DNA of 64,000 bases from Rubellimicrobium arenae (GTDB taxonomy: Bacteria > Pseudomonadota > Alphaproteobacteria > Rhodobacterales > Rhodobacteraceae), in the NCBI RefSeq assembly GCF_017916275.1, contig NZ_JAFMST010000002.1:1-64000 (forward strand). Reading direction: 5' to 3'. The notes beneath the pieces are model-generated. The model did no database searches. It was given only the letters and a program-made list of their open reading frames with translations, and had not been told where the DNA came from. Positions 17,141 to 26,524 of the stretch are shown piece after piece. The stretch's first letter is position 1. Every line of letters begins with the position of its first letter. Made by a program: the position numbers and the translations under genes.

Positions 17141-19258
17141 GTGCCGGACTCCGAAAACCCGACTCCTGCGGCACGGCGGCTGCGTGTCTATGCTTTTGAT
17201 CCGCAAGCCTCGATCGAGCTGGAAACCGCCGTCATCAACGATGCGGTGATCAGCCTCCCTTGGGAAACCGCGTGGGAGGATCCAGTGACAATCGGGCCGT
17301 GCAACGATTATTTGGAAGTGATCGACTACGACCCGGCCTGCGACCTCTTTTACGCCCCGATCGAGCTCAACGACGCGAGGCTGCTTGCACAGGATGGGCT
17401 GCCTCCTTCCGAAGGGCGTCCGCAGTTTCATCAGCAAATGGTCTTCGCGGTCGCGATGAAGACAATCCGGCTGTTCGAGCGAGCCCTGGGGCGCCCGGTG
17501 TTTTGGACCCGCGAGACCAAGAGGTCTCCCGGGGACGAATCAGACAATTCGCCTCAGACCTACGAACTTATCAAGCGCTTGCGCATCTACCCCCACGCGC
17601 TGCGGGAGGCCAACGCCTATTACAGCCCTGACAAGACGGCTCTGCTTTTCGGCTATTTCAAAAAGGGCGGTGGCGGGGACTTCGAGGATGGCGGCTGGGT
17701 ATTCACCTGCCTGTCACAGGATATCATCGCCCACGAAACGACCCATGCCATTCTGCACGGCATGCGACGTCGTTCGATCGAGGCCAGCAACCCCGACTCC
17801 TTGGCCTTTCACGAGGGTTTTGCGGATCTCGTAGCGCTTTTTCTGCATTTCACCATGACCGACGTTGTGGCCCATCAGATCGCTCAGGCGCGCGGCTCGC
17901 TCCGGGCAAGCAACCTGTTGACGGGGCTCGCACGTCAGTTCGGACAGGCCCGAGGCCGCAATGGCCCACTCCGCTATGCCTTGGAGCTCATTGACGAGGA
18001 GCTCAAGGCGGCCGAGCGGACGGCGGAAGGTCAGCCGGACAGAGAGAGAACCGATCGTCCGCGCCGCACCCTAGCCGACACAGCCGAGGCTCATGACCGT
18101 GGCGGCTTCCTCGTGGCCGCCGTATTCGACGCCTTCGTGACCATCTACGAACGTCGCACTGCGGACCTGATGCGCCTCGCCATCGGTGGCTCGAGGCCCG
18201 ACGGGCGGGAGTTGCCCCCCGACCTCGTCGCGCGCTTGGCGTCAGAAGCCTCCAAGGCGGCGGACCATGTTCTGCGGATGTGTGTGCGGGCGCTTGACTA
18301 CCTGCCGCCGGTGGACGCGAACTTCGGCGACTACCTGCGCGCGATCGTGACCGCAGACGCCGACCTCGTGCCGGACGACCCCATGCGCTACCGCATCGCC
18401 CTGATTGAGGCGTTCCGCAAGCGGGGCATCTTTGTGCCAGGCTGCCTGTCGATGTCGCCGGACAGCCTCGCCTGGCCCTCGCCGGTGCTTGGGAGAAAGC
18501 TTGAAGAAGAGGAGCGCAAGCATGGCCTCTTTGCAAGCCTCCTCTCGGAATTGCGCCTGTCCAACATGTTCCAGCAGTCGGCCGCTCCCAAAGGGGGATT
18601 GCCCAGCCCGGCAAGCCGGGAGCGGCTCCTTGAACAACACCCGGCCAACCAGGTCCAGTACCGTAGCCAGGCCCCGCAGCGCCATCCGAATTACCGGGAA
18701 AGCGCTCTCAAGGTGATCGATTGGAACCAACGGGCCACCTGGTCCTGGTTCAACCGGCCCTCGCCGGCCAATCACGAAGACGAATGGGAAAGGCTCCTTG
18801 GGGTCAAGATGAAGGAGGGCGGAGCGCTGAGATCAATCCCGACCTCGTCCGAGATGAAGAAGATGATGGGCAGAGACCTCCCTGCGATCGAGGTGCACTC
18901 CGTCCGCATCGCGCGCCGCGCAGGCCCCAACGGGGAGGAACTGCAGCAACTCATCATTCAGATCACACAGCGTCGCCGGGCGTACTACGATCCCGAACGG
19001 CAGGCCCTGGCCGATAGCGGCGCTCTTGCGGAAAACGACAAAGAGCGCTGGGACCATCCGGACTTTTGGTTCCGAGGCGGGGCGACGCTGCTGATCGACA
19101 TGCGCGACGGCCGGTTGCGCACGGTGATCCGCAACAGCATCGACGACGAAGTTCGGCTCGAACGGCAGCGCAAGTTCCGGGGCAGCGACGTCTTCGGCCT
19201 CGCCCTGTCTGGCCGCAACGGCAGGGCAGAGCCCTTTGCCTTCGTCCATGGTTGCTGA
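17141..19258 (+). CDS. Zinc metallopeptidase-like protein with HETTH and HEGFAD motifs
   Basis: Encodes 705 aa from a GTG at 17141 with GGAGG 8-12 bases upstream. There is no signal peptide, so it is probably cytoplasmic. The catalytic site looks like a gluzincin: HETTH at residues 198-202 and HEGFAD at 224-229, giving two His ligands, a catalytic Glu and the third-ligand Glu. A long C-terminal half (about 350-705) has no recognised domain. It is the first gene of a tight operon with the MBL protein (3-base gap), an unknown protein and an amidase. Secreted thermolysin-type proteases normally have a signal and propeptide; their absence suggests an intracellular target. Confidence 0.8.
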   Translation: MPDSENPTPAARRLRVYAFDPQASIELETAVINDAVISLPWETAWEDPVTIGPCNDYLEVIDYDPACDLFYAPIELNDARLLAQDGLPPSEGRPQFHQQMVFAVAMKTIRLFERALGRPVFWTRETKRSPGDESDNSPQTYELIKRLRIYPHALREANAYYSPDKTALLFGYFKKGGGGDFEDGGWVFTCLSQDIIAHETTHAILHGMRRRSIEASNPDSLAFHEGFADLVALFLHFTMTDVVAHQIAQARGSLRASNLLTGLARQFGQARGRNGPLRYALELIDEELKAAERTAEGQPDRERTDRPRRTLADTAEAHDRGGFLVAAVFDAFVTIYERRTADLMRLAIGGSRPDGRELPPDLVARLASEASKAADHVLRMCVRALDYLPPVDANFGDYLRAIVTADADLVPDDPMRYRIALIEAFRKRGIFVPGCLSMSPDSLAWPSPVLGRKLEEEERKHGLFASLLSELRLSNMFQQSAAPKGGLPSPASRERLLEQHPANQVQYRSQAPQRHPNYRESALKVIDWNQRATWSWFNRPSPANHEDEWERLLGVKMKEGGALRSIPTSSEMKKMMGRDLPAIEVHSVRIARRAGPNGEELQQLIIQITQRRRAYYDPERQALADSGALAENDKERWDHPDFWFRGGATLLIDMRDGRLRTVIRNSIDDEVRLERQRKFRGSDVFGLALSGRNGRAEPFAFVHGC

Positions 19259-19261
19259 GGC

Positions 19262-20893
19262 ATGGCCGCCGCCCTCCCCGAGACCGTGACGGTTCGCATG
19301 TACAAGGGCCTTCTCGGCGACTGCTTCCTTCTTCGCCTGGAAGACGGCGGGAAGCCCGCTCACATCCTGATCGACTGCGGGGTGCTCTACGGGGCTCCCG
19401 CTGCGAAGGAGACGATGCGCCGGGTGGCCGCGGACATCCTTGCCGAGCTGCGCAAGCACGTCTCTGAGGGGGACAAGCCGCGTCTTGATCTCCTGGTCCT
19501 GACCCATGAGCACTGGGACCACCTGTCGGGCTTTGCCCACGCCCACGACCTGCTGCTCGATGGCAGCCCGCTCGAGATCGGCGAGCTTTGGCTTGCCTGG
19601 ACCGAGAAACCCGATGATCTCCAAGCCCAAGCGCTCAGACAGCGCTTCGGCCGGAGGCGGCGGGAGCTAGGCGACCTGGGGCTGGGCGCAGTCGACCAAG
19701 CTGACCCCAGCCGTCCTCTGGCGGCCTCTGACGCCGCAAGTGCCGGGGTCCTAGGCTTTCTCGGGCCGCTTCCTGGTCTTGGCGCCGCAGATGCCCTGAC
19801 AACCGACCGCATCATCGAAGAGGTGCGGCAGCGTGCCCGGCAGATCCGTTATCTTGAGCCCGGGCAGGTCTTGAGCACCCCTGGTTCCACGCCACTGCGC
19901 ACGTATGTGCTGGGACCACCCCGCGACGAAACGCGTCTCTTCAAGGACCGACCGTCTCAGGGTCCCGGACGCGAGACCTACCTGAACGGCGAGGGCCACG
20001 AAGCTCTTCCTGCCAACGACAAGGCCAACATCCGCGCACTTCAACGCCTCGCTGCGGCTGCGGCCGGCACCGGTGGGCAGGCGGAAGCGCCCGCGGAGTC
20101 GTCGCCCTTCGATCAAAGATACCGCAGCTTCACAGGGGCACAAGTTCGGGCTGGGACGGCGCGCCATCAGGACGGTCCGGAGCAGGAACGCCTCCGGTGG
20201 TGGTTGCATCAGCACTATGTGGCTGAACGCGCACCATGCCGTTACGAAGGCAGGAAACCTCCCAAGGGTCACAAGTGCCAGGACGACCAGCTTTGTCGCG
20301 CGCACCAGGCGGATCGCCGGATCGACGGTGACTGGGTCCGTGCCGCAGAATCGCTGGCACTCAAGCTCGACAGCGACACCAATAACACAAGCCTCGTACT
20401 CGCCTTTGAACTTCGCAACGGCGAGGTGCTGCTGTTCGCGGCTGACGCCCAGGTCGGGAACTGGGAGTCCTGGTATGACCGGACCTATGCCGGACCCCAT
20501 GGCCCCGTGACGGTCGACGACCTCCTGGTGCGCACGACCCTTTACAAGGTCGGGCACCACGGAAGCCACAATGCCACCCTGAGCGGGAAAGGGCTGGAGC
20601 GGATGACGGATCGCCGGCTCGTGGCGCTCCTGTCCACCAACGAAGCTGTGGCGATGCGGCAGGGCGTTCGTGGCTGGAGGATGCCCTGGCCGGAGCTCAA
20701 GTACGCACTGGTGCGTCGAACTTCGGGGCGGCTGCTCCGTGGAGACGCCCCAAGGGGCCAGGACCGCGACGGAACAGTGCTGACGCAGGAGCCGGGCTTT
20801 TTGGCACGCGTCACAGAAGACCCAGGCGGGCTCTGGGTCGAATACCGGGCCGGCGGCGAGCTGGCCCCGGGTCCAGGGCAGGAAGGACCGTGA
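19262..20893 (+). CDS. Large metallo-beta-lactamase-fold protein (ComEC-like hydrolase domain)
   Basis: Encodes 543 aa. The zinc motif THEHWDHLSG is at about residue 80, a bridging Asp is in FAADAQVGN, and a late KVGHHGSHNA motif at about 429 is typical of the ComEC/Rec2-type MBL branch. A central insertion of about 200 residues carries a possible Cys-His cluster (CRYEGRKPPKGHKCQDD, then CRAHQ) that could bind another metal. No membrane segments are present, unlike ComEC. It is coupled to the metallopeptidase gene. Substrate unknown; nuclease or phosphodiesterase activity is possible. Confidence 0.8.
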   Translation: MAAALPETVTVRMYKGLLGDCFLLRLEDGGKPAHILIDCGVLYGAPAAKETMRRVAADILAELRKHVSEGDKPRLDLLVLTHEHWDHLSGFAHAHDLLLDGSPLEIGELWLAWTEKPDDLQAQALRQRFGRRRRELGDLGLGAVDQADPSRPLAASDAASAGVLGFLGPLPGLGAADALTTDRIIEEVRQRARQIRYLEPGQVLSTPGSTPLRTYVLGPPRDETRLFKDRPSQGPGRETYLNGEGHEALPANDKANIRALQRLAAAAAGTGGQAEAPAESSPFDQRYRSFTGAQVRAGTARHQDGPEQERLRWWLHQHYVAERAPCRYEGRKPPKGHKCQDDQLCRAHQADRRIDGDWVRAAESLALKLDSDTNNTSLVLAFELRNGEVLLFAADAQVGNWESWYDRTYAGPHGPVTVDDLLVRTTLYKVGHHGSHNATLSGKGLERMTDRRLVALLSTNEAVAMRQGVRGWRMPWPELKYALVRRTSGRLLRGDAPRGQDRDGTVLTQEPGFLARVTEDPGGLWVEYRAGGELAPGPGQEGP

Positions 20894-20896
20894 ATC

Positions 20897-21694
20897 ATGG
20901 CAGAAACGTCGAAGGCCCGAGAGTTCATCCGGCAGGCGCAGATCGCTGCAAAGCCTCCTCCCCTGGCTGCCACCACCAACGCGGTCCAGGTCGCCTTCGA
21001 CAGCGCCAGGGACCAAGCCGTCGTGGTGGGCTCGGACGTCATCTCCTTTGTGAGCGGGGTTGACGAGGAGACACGCAAGGCGATCTCGAACTCCGCGCTG
21101 TTGGCACAGCTCGTGGCCGACAGACAGGTCGAAGACCACAGTGATATCCAGGCGTGGTTCGAGGCCTACTTCTCGGTGCTGCGCAACATCGGCTGGGTCG
21201 TCCAGCAGGACGAATTTGCCGAGTACAGCACACAGGATGTCGGCACCGACGTGCAAAAGGCCATCCTCGATGTCGCCGCGACCTTCCTCGGCGGCGTGCC
21301 TGGCGCCGTGGCCGTGGTAGAAGCCACGCTCAAGGCGCTCACCTCACTGGGCAACGACTCGGACTGGATCACCATCTTCAACCGTGAAAGCCAGCACGCC
21401 CGGACGGCGCAGTTTCAGATCGCCCTGGCGCGCCAGGACCCCGAGCAAGGCCTCCTGGTCGAGTCCATCGCCTTTGGCGTGGAGGCCACCGAGACGATCA
21501 CGACGGTGATCTTCTTCAAGCTTCACGAGCAGCAGGCGACCCTTCGGCGCAGGACCGGCCGGGCCTCGATCAACACCGGCTCGCTCGACGACCTCGCGCC
21601 CGCGATCCGCGAAAAGGTGCGCGCCTTCCAGACCAGCTACATCACCGGGCTTCCCGACCTGGGTCCGGCCTTGGCCAGCCAAGAGAGGACGTAA
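20897..21694 (+). CDS. Uncharacterised protein in the metallopeptidase operon
   Basis: Encodes 265 aa with GGAAGGA before the ATG. No catalytic motif, signal peptide or clear membrane helix is recognised. The middle has a hydrophobic, alanine/glycine-rich stretch (AATFLGGVPGAVAVVEATLK), which could be amphipathic or membrane-inserting. The C-terminal half is predicted by eye to be strand-rich (ETITTVIFFKLHEQQATLRR). It lies four bases after the MBL stop and one base before the amidase start, so it is co-translated. Function unknown. Confidence 0.75.
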   Translation: MAETSKAREFIRQAQIAAKPPPLAATTNAVQVAFDSARDQAVVVGSDVISFVSGVDEETRKAISNSALLAQLVADRQVEDHSDIQAWFEAYFSVLRNIGWVVQQDEFAEYSTQDVGTDVQKAILDVAATFLGGVPGAVAVVEATLKALTSLGNDSDWITIFNRESQHARTAQFQIALARQDPEQGLLVESIAFGVEATETITTVIFFKLHEQQATLRRRTGRASINTGSLDDLAPAIREKVRAFQTSYITGLPDLGPALASQERT

Positions 21695-21695
21695 C

Positions 21696-22388
21696 ATGCC
21701 GCAGTGCCCATTTGCCGAATGGAAGCCCATCACTGGCCCTTCCGGCGACCATATCAAGGACACCTATCGGATCGTCCATCACACGACGGAGGGCTCCTCG
21801 GCTGAAGGCGCCATGTCGGCGTACCGCAAGCATCGGGCCGATCCCCACTTCACGGTGGACGGCACGACGATCTACCAGCATGTCGACACGGCCAAGGGCG
21901 CGCGGGCCTTGCGCAACTCCAAGGGCGGTGTGCAGACGAACCGGCTCGGCGCCGTTCAGATCGAGGTTGTGGGTTTTGCGGGGCGTCGCAAGCCCAAGCA
22001 GACACTCATGAACCTTGCACGCCTTTGCCGCTGGATCGAGGAACAGCACGACGTTCCGCACAAGTGGCCAAATGGGCTGCCCAAGCCCGCGAAGGACGGC
22101 AAGGACCCTGGAGGGCACAACCGCGATGCCACGACCTGGGCCCGGGAGCGCGGCCATTATGGGCATTGCCATGTCCCGGAGAACACCCACTGGGACCCCG
22201 CCTATGACCAGATCGAGGCGGATTTCCTGATGGCCGCCCGCTTTGATGCAAAAGGCGAGATCAGCAACCCTGGCGACCCGGCGGTTCGGGCCTTCCTCGA
22301 CCGGCCTGCCCTCCCCACCTTCGGCATCGACGAGCCCGATCCCATGCACGATCACTTCGACGTCGGCGACCCGGAGGCCGTTTCATGA
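21696..22388 (+). CDS. Amidase_2 / peptidoglycan-recognition-type N-acetylmuramoyl-L-alanine amidase
   Basis: Encodes 230 aa. Zinc ligands of the Amidase_2 fold are suggested by IVHHTTEG near residue 28 and GHCHVPENTHWDP near 150, with a typical intermediate block PHFTVDGTTIYQHVD. No signal peptide is visible, so it is either cytoplasmic, exported by another route or released by lysis, as with phage-type amidases. It is the last gene of the 17141-22388 operon. It would cut the bond between MurNAc and the stem peptide. Confidence 0.8.
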   Translation: MPQCPFAEWKPITGPSGDHIKDTYRIVHHTTEGSSAEGAMSAYRKHRADPHFTVDGTTIYQHVDTAKGARALRNSKGGVQTNRLGAVQIEVVGFAGRRKPKQTLMNLARLCRWIEEQHDVPHKWPNGLPKPAKDGKDPGGHNRDATTWARERGHYGHCHVPENTHWDPAYDQIEADFLMAARFDAKGEISNPGDPAVRAFLDRPALPTFGIDEPDPMHDHFDVGDPEAVS

Positions 22389-23776
22389 CCCCGAGCCCGG
22401 GGGGTGTGTTCCCGGCCGAACAACGTCGCCGCGGCCCTTGGCGGGCCTCTTTAGGCGCCCGCCGGGGGCCAGATGCCTTGAGGAGAGTTGAATCGTTCGG
22501 AGCGTTGGACGACCTGCCGGGGCCCTGAGATGTTCCACATCGGCGCACCAGACACTTGCTGCGACGAGACGAGGCATGTGCCCTCCCGCACCGATGCGTG
22601 TTCCGTGGCTTGTTCTCCGCATGTGCGCCGTCCGGGGCCAGAGCCGCAGGCCCAGGCAGGTGACCTTCGTGACAGCCGGCGCCGGGTCCCGATCAGGGTT
22701 CCTCGCGCCTCAGATCACCTCTTGGAACAGCAGACCGGCCCGACCCCAAGCCATCCCCTGTCAGAAACGGCCCTGAGCGACCCGGACCTTTCCGACACCG
22801 AACGACGCAAGTACGTCGCTTCCGCTACTGCGCCCTACATCGGCCTTCCCGAGGCCGTCCGCTCTCTCGAAGTCCCGGCATCCTGGGGGGCCGTTCCCAG
22901 CGCGCGGCACCTTGATGCGCCGGGCCTTAGGACGGCCGCTCTTAACGCCGACGTTGGCCCCAGGATCGTCTCCCGAGGCGGGATGGCTTTGGCGCCGGCC
23001 TTGATCCTCGAGTGGGTCAAGACGCCATCCTCCGGACAGGCGCGGGCGCAACGCACGGTCCTTTCCCACATGTCGGGTTCCTCCGGTCGCATCGAACACG
23101 GCGCTGGCGGCCTATGGTCGAAAGCATCCGGGACCAAACCCCGGCTCCGTTCGCGGGGGTTGGAGGAGGGTCAACCGTCTCGACGGGCCCGGCGCGTTGC
23201 GCCACCAGCGACCGGCACACCGATCACCCCCAGTCCAAGCAACGAGATGACGGCCGAGTGTACCGCCCGACAACGGCACTCCGCCCCCTTCGACCACCGG
23301 GCCCTGACCGCCGTCCTGGCGCGGCGCGCGCCTGCCCGATGGCACCGTCCTGCGCTACGGCAACGGATTGGTGGGGCCCGTTCTTGCGGCAACGCGCATC
23401 ATACCCGTCTTACGGGTGATCGCCGCGGTCTGCAGGCCCCTCCGGCACGGCGATGGTCCTCGGATCTAGGCACTCGAGGCCTGGTTCAGGGCCGGACGGC
23501 CTGCCACGACCCTGCCCTTCCAGATCTGGGACGAGTGGAGGCAGGCGTGCCGGGGTTGGGGCTCCAATCAGATCCGGTCACTTCTGCCGATCCAGCGGAA
23601 GCCCTTCGTCTCCAGCATGTCGGCCGATTGCCCCGCTGGGCTGAACGGGGGCTGCGCTCCTGCTCGCCCGGCGGAGCACTGTGGCCGCAAGACCCGCCGC
23701 TCCTCATCGGCAGAGATGGAACCAGTTCCTCAGCCTGCCGGCGTCCTCATGCCCCCCGGGTCCGGAAGGAGTGCAG
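22389..23776 (+). other. 1.4-kb stretch without a recognisable gene
   Basis: Long GC-driven open frames cross the region, but none resembles a known family or keeps a plausible composition. Short pieces such as LEAWFRAGRPATTLPFQIWD (about 23470-23530) could be debris of a lost gene. A hairpin (22440-22463) lies 50 bases after the amidase stop. The GGAAGGAG ribosome binding site of the patatin gene ends the stretch. Confidence 0.5.
22440..22463. terminator. Hairpin downstream of the amidase operon, terminator candidate
   Basis: GGCGGGC (22440-22446) and GCCCGCC (22457-22463) form a 7-bp perfect stem with a 10-base loop, about 50 bases after the amidase stop. No T-run follows, so intrinsic termination is uncertain. 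Confidence 0.25.
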
Positions 23777-25027
23777 ATGTCCAGCATCGACCAGCTTGCG
23801 GTAACCTCCGATGAGGCCCAAACGGTGGCTGATTTCCGCTGGCGGGGCGGGAAGCTCGAACAGGGGATCGGCCTCGCCCTCTCGGGGGGAGGCTACCGCG
23901 CCATGCTTTTCCACGCCGGCGCCCTGCTGCGGCTCAACGAGCTCGGTCTCCTCTCGCATGTTGATCGCATCTCAAGCGTGTCCGGCGGATCCATCGCCGC
24001 CGGTCATCTGGCGCTCGTCTGGCCCCAGCTGTCCCAAGATAGCAGCGGGCGATTCGAGCGGTTCTTCGACGCTGTCGTCCGCCCCTTGTACGAGTTCTCG
24101 CGCCGCAGCATCGACCTCATGGTCCTGCTCAGGAGCCTGCGACCAGGCACGTCCGCGGCTCAGCAGCTCGCCGGTCGCTACGACGCCGCGCTCTTCCGTG
24201 GCGCGACCCTGGCCGCCTTGCCGGACCGTCCGACCTTTGTGTTCTGCGCCACGAACCTCCAGACCGGGGCCCTGTGGCGCTTCACAAAGGCTTACTGCGG
24301 GGACTACGTCCTGGGTTATGTTCCCCCGGAGCGGAGGACGTTCCGCCTAGCCGAGGCCGTGGCGGCGTCCTCGGCGTTTCCCCCGGTCCTGTCGCCGATG
24401 GAGCTGCGGATCGACCCGGCAGACTTCCGCAGCTGGGGCGAAGGCCCAATCAAACCTTATGTCTCGACTAATCTGGCCGCCCTACGGGAACGGGTGCAGC
24501 TCACGGATGGCGGGATCTACGACAACCATGGACTTGAGCCCATCGCGAAACGCTACACGACGCTGCTCGTCAGCGATGGCGGAGCTCCGTTTGTTCGCCA
24601 GCCCCGGGTCGCCTCTGACTGGGTGCGGCAACTCCGGCGCATTCTTGATCTGACTGATAACCAAGTCCGAGCGCAGCGCCGCCGCGACCTCATCCAGCGG
24701 TTCCAACTTGGCGCGCGGGCTCTCGAGGAGGACCGCTTCACCAAGGAGCCGCCCCTGCCCTACGAGCGGCTCGGAGCCTATTGGGGCATCGACACGACGC
24801 CACCTGCGTTGTCCGGATCGGACACCTTGGCCTTCGACCCCTCGATGCCGGATCGGATGGCGATGATACCGACTCGGCTCGCGGACCAAGGCGTCGAAAC
24901 TTCGATGCGCTTGGTGAACTGGGGGTACCTCGTCGCAGACCACTGCATTCGGCGCTACTGGACGGCTGGCCGAGCACTGGTGCCGACCCCGCCGTCTTGG
25001 CCCTACCGCGAGGTCCCGCTCGGGTGA
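23777..25027 (+). CDS. Patatin-like phospholipase
   Basis: Encodes 416 aa from ATG 23777, preceded by GGAAGGAG. The oxyanion-hole motif LSGGGYRA is at 36-42, the nucleophile Ser69 is in SVSGGS (first Gly of GxSxG replaced by Ser), and the catalytic Asp is in TDGGIYDNHG at about 244. This Ser-Asp dyad is the hallmark of patatin lipid acyl hydrolases. There is no signal peptide. It would release fatty acids from phospholipids at the inner face of the membrane. It stands between the amidase operon and the redox cluster and could belong functionally to either. Confidence 0.88.
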   Translation: MSSIDQLAVTSDEAQTVADFRWRGGKLEQGIGLALSGGGYRAMLFHAGALLRLNELGLLSHVDRISSVSGGSIAAGHLALVWPQLSQDSSGRFERFFDAVVRPLYEFSRRSIDLMVLLRSLRPGTSAAQQLAGRYDAALFRGATLAALPDRPTFVFCATNLQTGALWRFTKAYCGDYVLGYVPPERRTFRLAEAVAASSAFPPVLSPMELRIDPADFRSWGEGPIKPYVSTNLAALRERVQLTDGGIYDNHGLEPIAKRYTTLLVSDGGAPFVRQPRVASDWVRQLRRILDLTDNQVRAQRRRDLIQRFQLGARALEEDRFTKEPPLPYERLGAYWGIDTTPPALSGSDTLAFDPSMPDRMAMIPTRLADQGVETSMRLVNWGYLVADHCIRRYWTAGRALVPTPPSWPYREVPLG

Positions 25028-25040
25028 TTCTGGCGTCTTT

Positions 25041-25060
25041 GCGCTGGCGGCCTTCAGCGC
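25041..25060. terminator. Hairpin between convergent genes
   Basis: GCGCTG (25041-25046) and CAGCGC (25055-25060) pair around eight bases, just after the patatin stop and ahead of the convergent operon end at 25231. It lacks a T-run. It could serve transcription termination in either direction. Confidence 0.2.
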
Positions 25061-25230
25061 CGGGGCTGGGCACGGAAACTTGGCGGCCCTGTCAAATCAA
25101 CTGCCCCCGAGCGATCCAAGACGCGATCGCTTGTTGGGTCCGCCGATGCGACTATTGGCACCACTGCAACCCGCCTGCATTCGAGCCGCACCATCATGCC
25201 AAGTGGCGAGGCAGCCAAAACAGGTCCGTG

Positions 25231-25548
25231 TCATTGCCGCTTGCCGGCAAGCGTATCGAAATGCCTGCTCAGCTTTTCGTAGAGGCCATTGGAAAGTTTG
25301 CCGACCGTTTGGTCAAGAACCTCGATGACGGATTTTTGCTCGTCCTTGCTCAGATCGCCCTTCTCGTGCTCGCTTTCTGCTGCCTCCTTGAGCTTGTCCA
25401 AAATACCAAAGATCGACAGGTCGGCGTCGACCCGGATGACGATGCCGTTCTCCTCGTCGCCGATGATGACGCGTTTGGCGCCGATCTCCTCCCAAAGGGC
25501 GTCGAACCGCTGGTTCGCGGTCAGTGTCTCAGGCGGGCGTTCGGGCAT
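25231..25548 (-). CDS. Small uncharacterised acidic protein, last gene of the four-gene operon
   Basis: Encodes 105 aa with GGAGG upstream of the ATG. The first half has a strand-rich block (AKRVIIGDEENGIVIRVDAD); the second half is a charged amphipathic helix region (KEAAESEHEKGDLSKDEQK) that may form a coiled coil. It lies 13 bases after the preceding gene. No family is recognised. Confidence 0.7.
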   Translation of the reverse strand: MPERPPETLTANQRFDALWEEIGAKRVIIGDEENGIVIRVDADLSIFGILDKLKEAAESEHEKGDLSKDEQKSVIEVLDQTVGKLSNGLYEKLSRHFDTLAGKRQ

Positions 25549-25561
25549 GGTTCTGCCTCCA

Positions 25562-26506
25562 TTAGACGTGTAGGCCGTCGACCGAGAGTTGGCCGAGCGT
25601 CAGATCTCCGAGTCGGACCCCCTGCAAGCTCACCGGCGTGCTCAGCTCCTTGATCCGCAACGCGCCGATGGAAGCATTCGCTCGGAGTTCGCTCAGCACA
25701 AGCTCGCCGATCTGAAGGTGCAGCACTGGCTCGACCACGAAATGCACCTTGAAGAACTCGCCGATCTTGAACACCGGCGCTTCGAAGGTTTCGGTCTGGA
25801 TGTCCAGCAGCGTGACCGGCTCCGGTGAGCCTACGTCCGGGATCGCGACCTCGGGTATATCGATGTTGCCGATTGCTATGTCGGGCAAACGCAGGGGCGC
25901 CTCGGGCCTGAAACTGTCGATCGTCAGCTGGGCGCTGTCGGCATCCGGGAGCCCGAGATGCGAGATCTCGAAAGAGGCGAACCCGACGCCAGAGACCTGA
26001 AAGCCGCTCGATGGCAGACGCGTTCGCTCGATCGCGAGGCCGGTGAATCCGGCCGCGCCCAGCGCCACGTCGGTGACTGGAAGGACGCTGGCTGTGATGT
26101 CGGAAACCTCCACTGTCGGAACTTCCACCTCGATGTCCCGCAGGACCGGAATGCGGATTTCGTGCAGTGGTATGGTCTTCGCCTTGGAGCCGAGCCTTTT
26201 CACCCCCTGATCGCTGCCAAACCACTTGAGGTCGTAGGCCCATCGGGCCTCGAAATGCAGCTCAAGGATCGCGCGTACGTTGCGCAGCAGCGCAGACCCA
26301 CAGGTGACCCGCGACGAGAAATGCTCGATGGTGACGTTTTCGATGCTGGCCTCGCCGACCTCGATCCGACCGACATGAACCGAGGCAGATCGTCCTCCGG
26401 CGACGGCGATGCTGTCGACGGTGATCCGCCGCCGCAGCGCCGCCTGAAGCTGCTGCACGAGTTGCGGATCAAGCGGGCGAGCGGCGACAAGTTGCGGGTC
26501 CGGCAT
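25562..26506 (-). CDS. Beta-rich uncharacterised protein, paralogue of 26838-27785
   Basis: Encodes 314 aa with GGGAG upstream of the ATG. No signal peptide or membrane helix is seen. It consists of alternating short hydrophobic strands with repeated motifs such as VGRIEVGEASIENV, VEVPTVEVSDI, IAIGNIDIPEVAIPDV and LRLGDLTLGQL. It aligns with the product of 26838-27785 over its whole length. The pattern suggests a long beta-helix or stacked beta-sandwich, similar in feel to AsmA or lipid-transfer-type strands but without a membrane anchor. Function unknown. Confidence 0.75.
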   Translation of the reverse strand: MPDPQLVAARPLDPQLVQQLQAALRRRITVDSIAVAGGRSASVHVGRIEVGEASIENVTIEHFSSRVTCGSALLRNVRAILELHFEARWAYDLKWFGSDQGVKRLGSKAKTIPLHEIRIPVLRDIEVEVPTVEVSDITASVLPVTDVALGAAGFTGLAIERTRLPSSGFQVSGVGFASFEISHLGLPDADSAQLTIDSFRPEAPLRLPDIAIGNIDIPEVAIPDVGSPEPVTLLDIQTETFEAPVFKIGEFFKVHFVVEPVLHLQIGELVLSELRANASIGALRIKELSTPVSLQGVRLGDLTLGQLSVDGLHV

Positions 26507-26524
26507 GGCGTTGCTCCCATCAGA

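Noticed and set aside
19751-21256. 501-codon antisense frame across the MBL gene
   Set aside because: It covers two well-supported sense genes with ribosome binding sites and has no domain of its own.
22488-23804. 438-codon + strand open frame before the patatin gene
   Set aside because: Composition is typical of a GC-driven frame, it runs into the patatin gene in another frame, and no part resembles a known protein.
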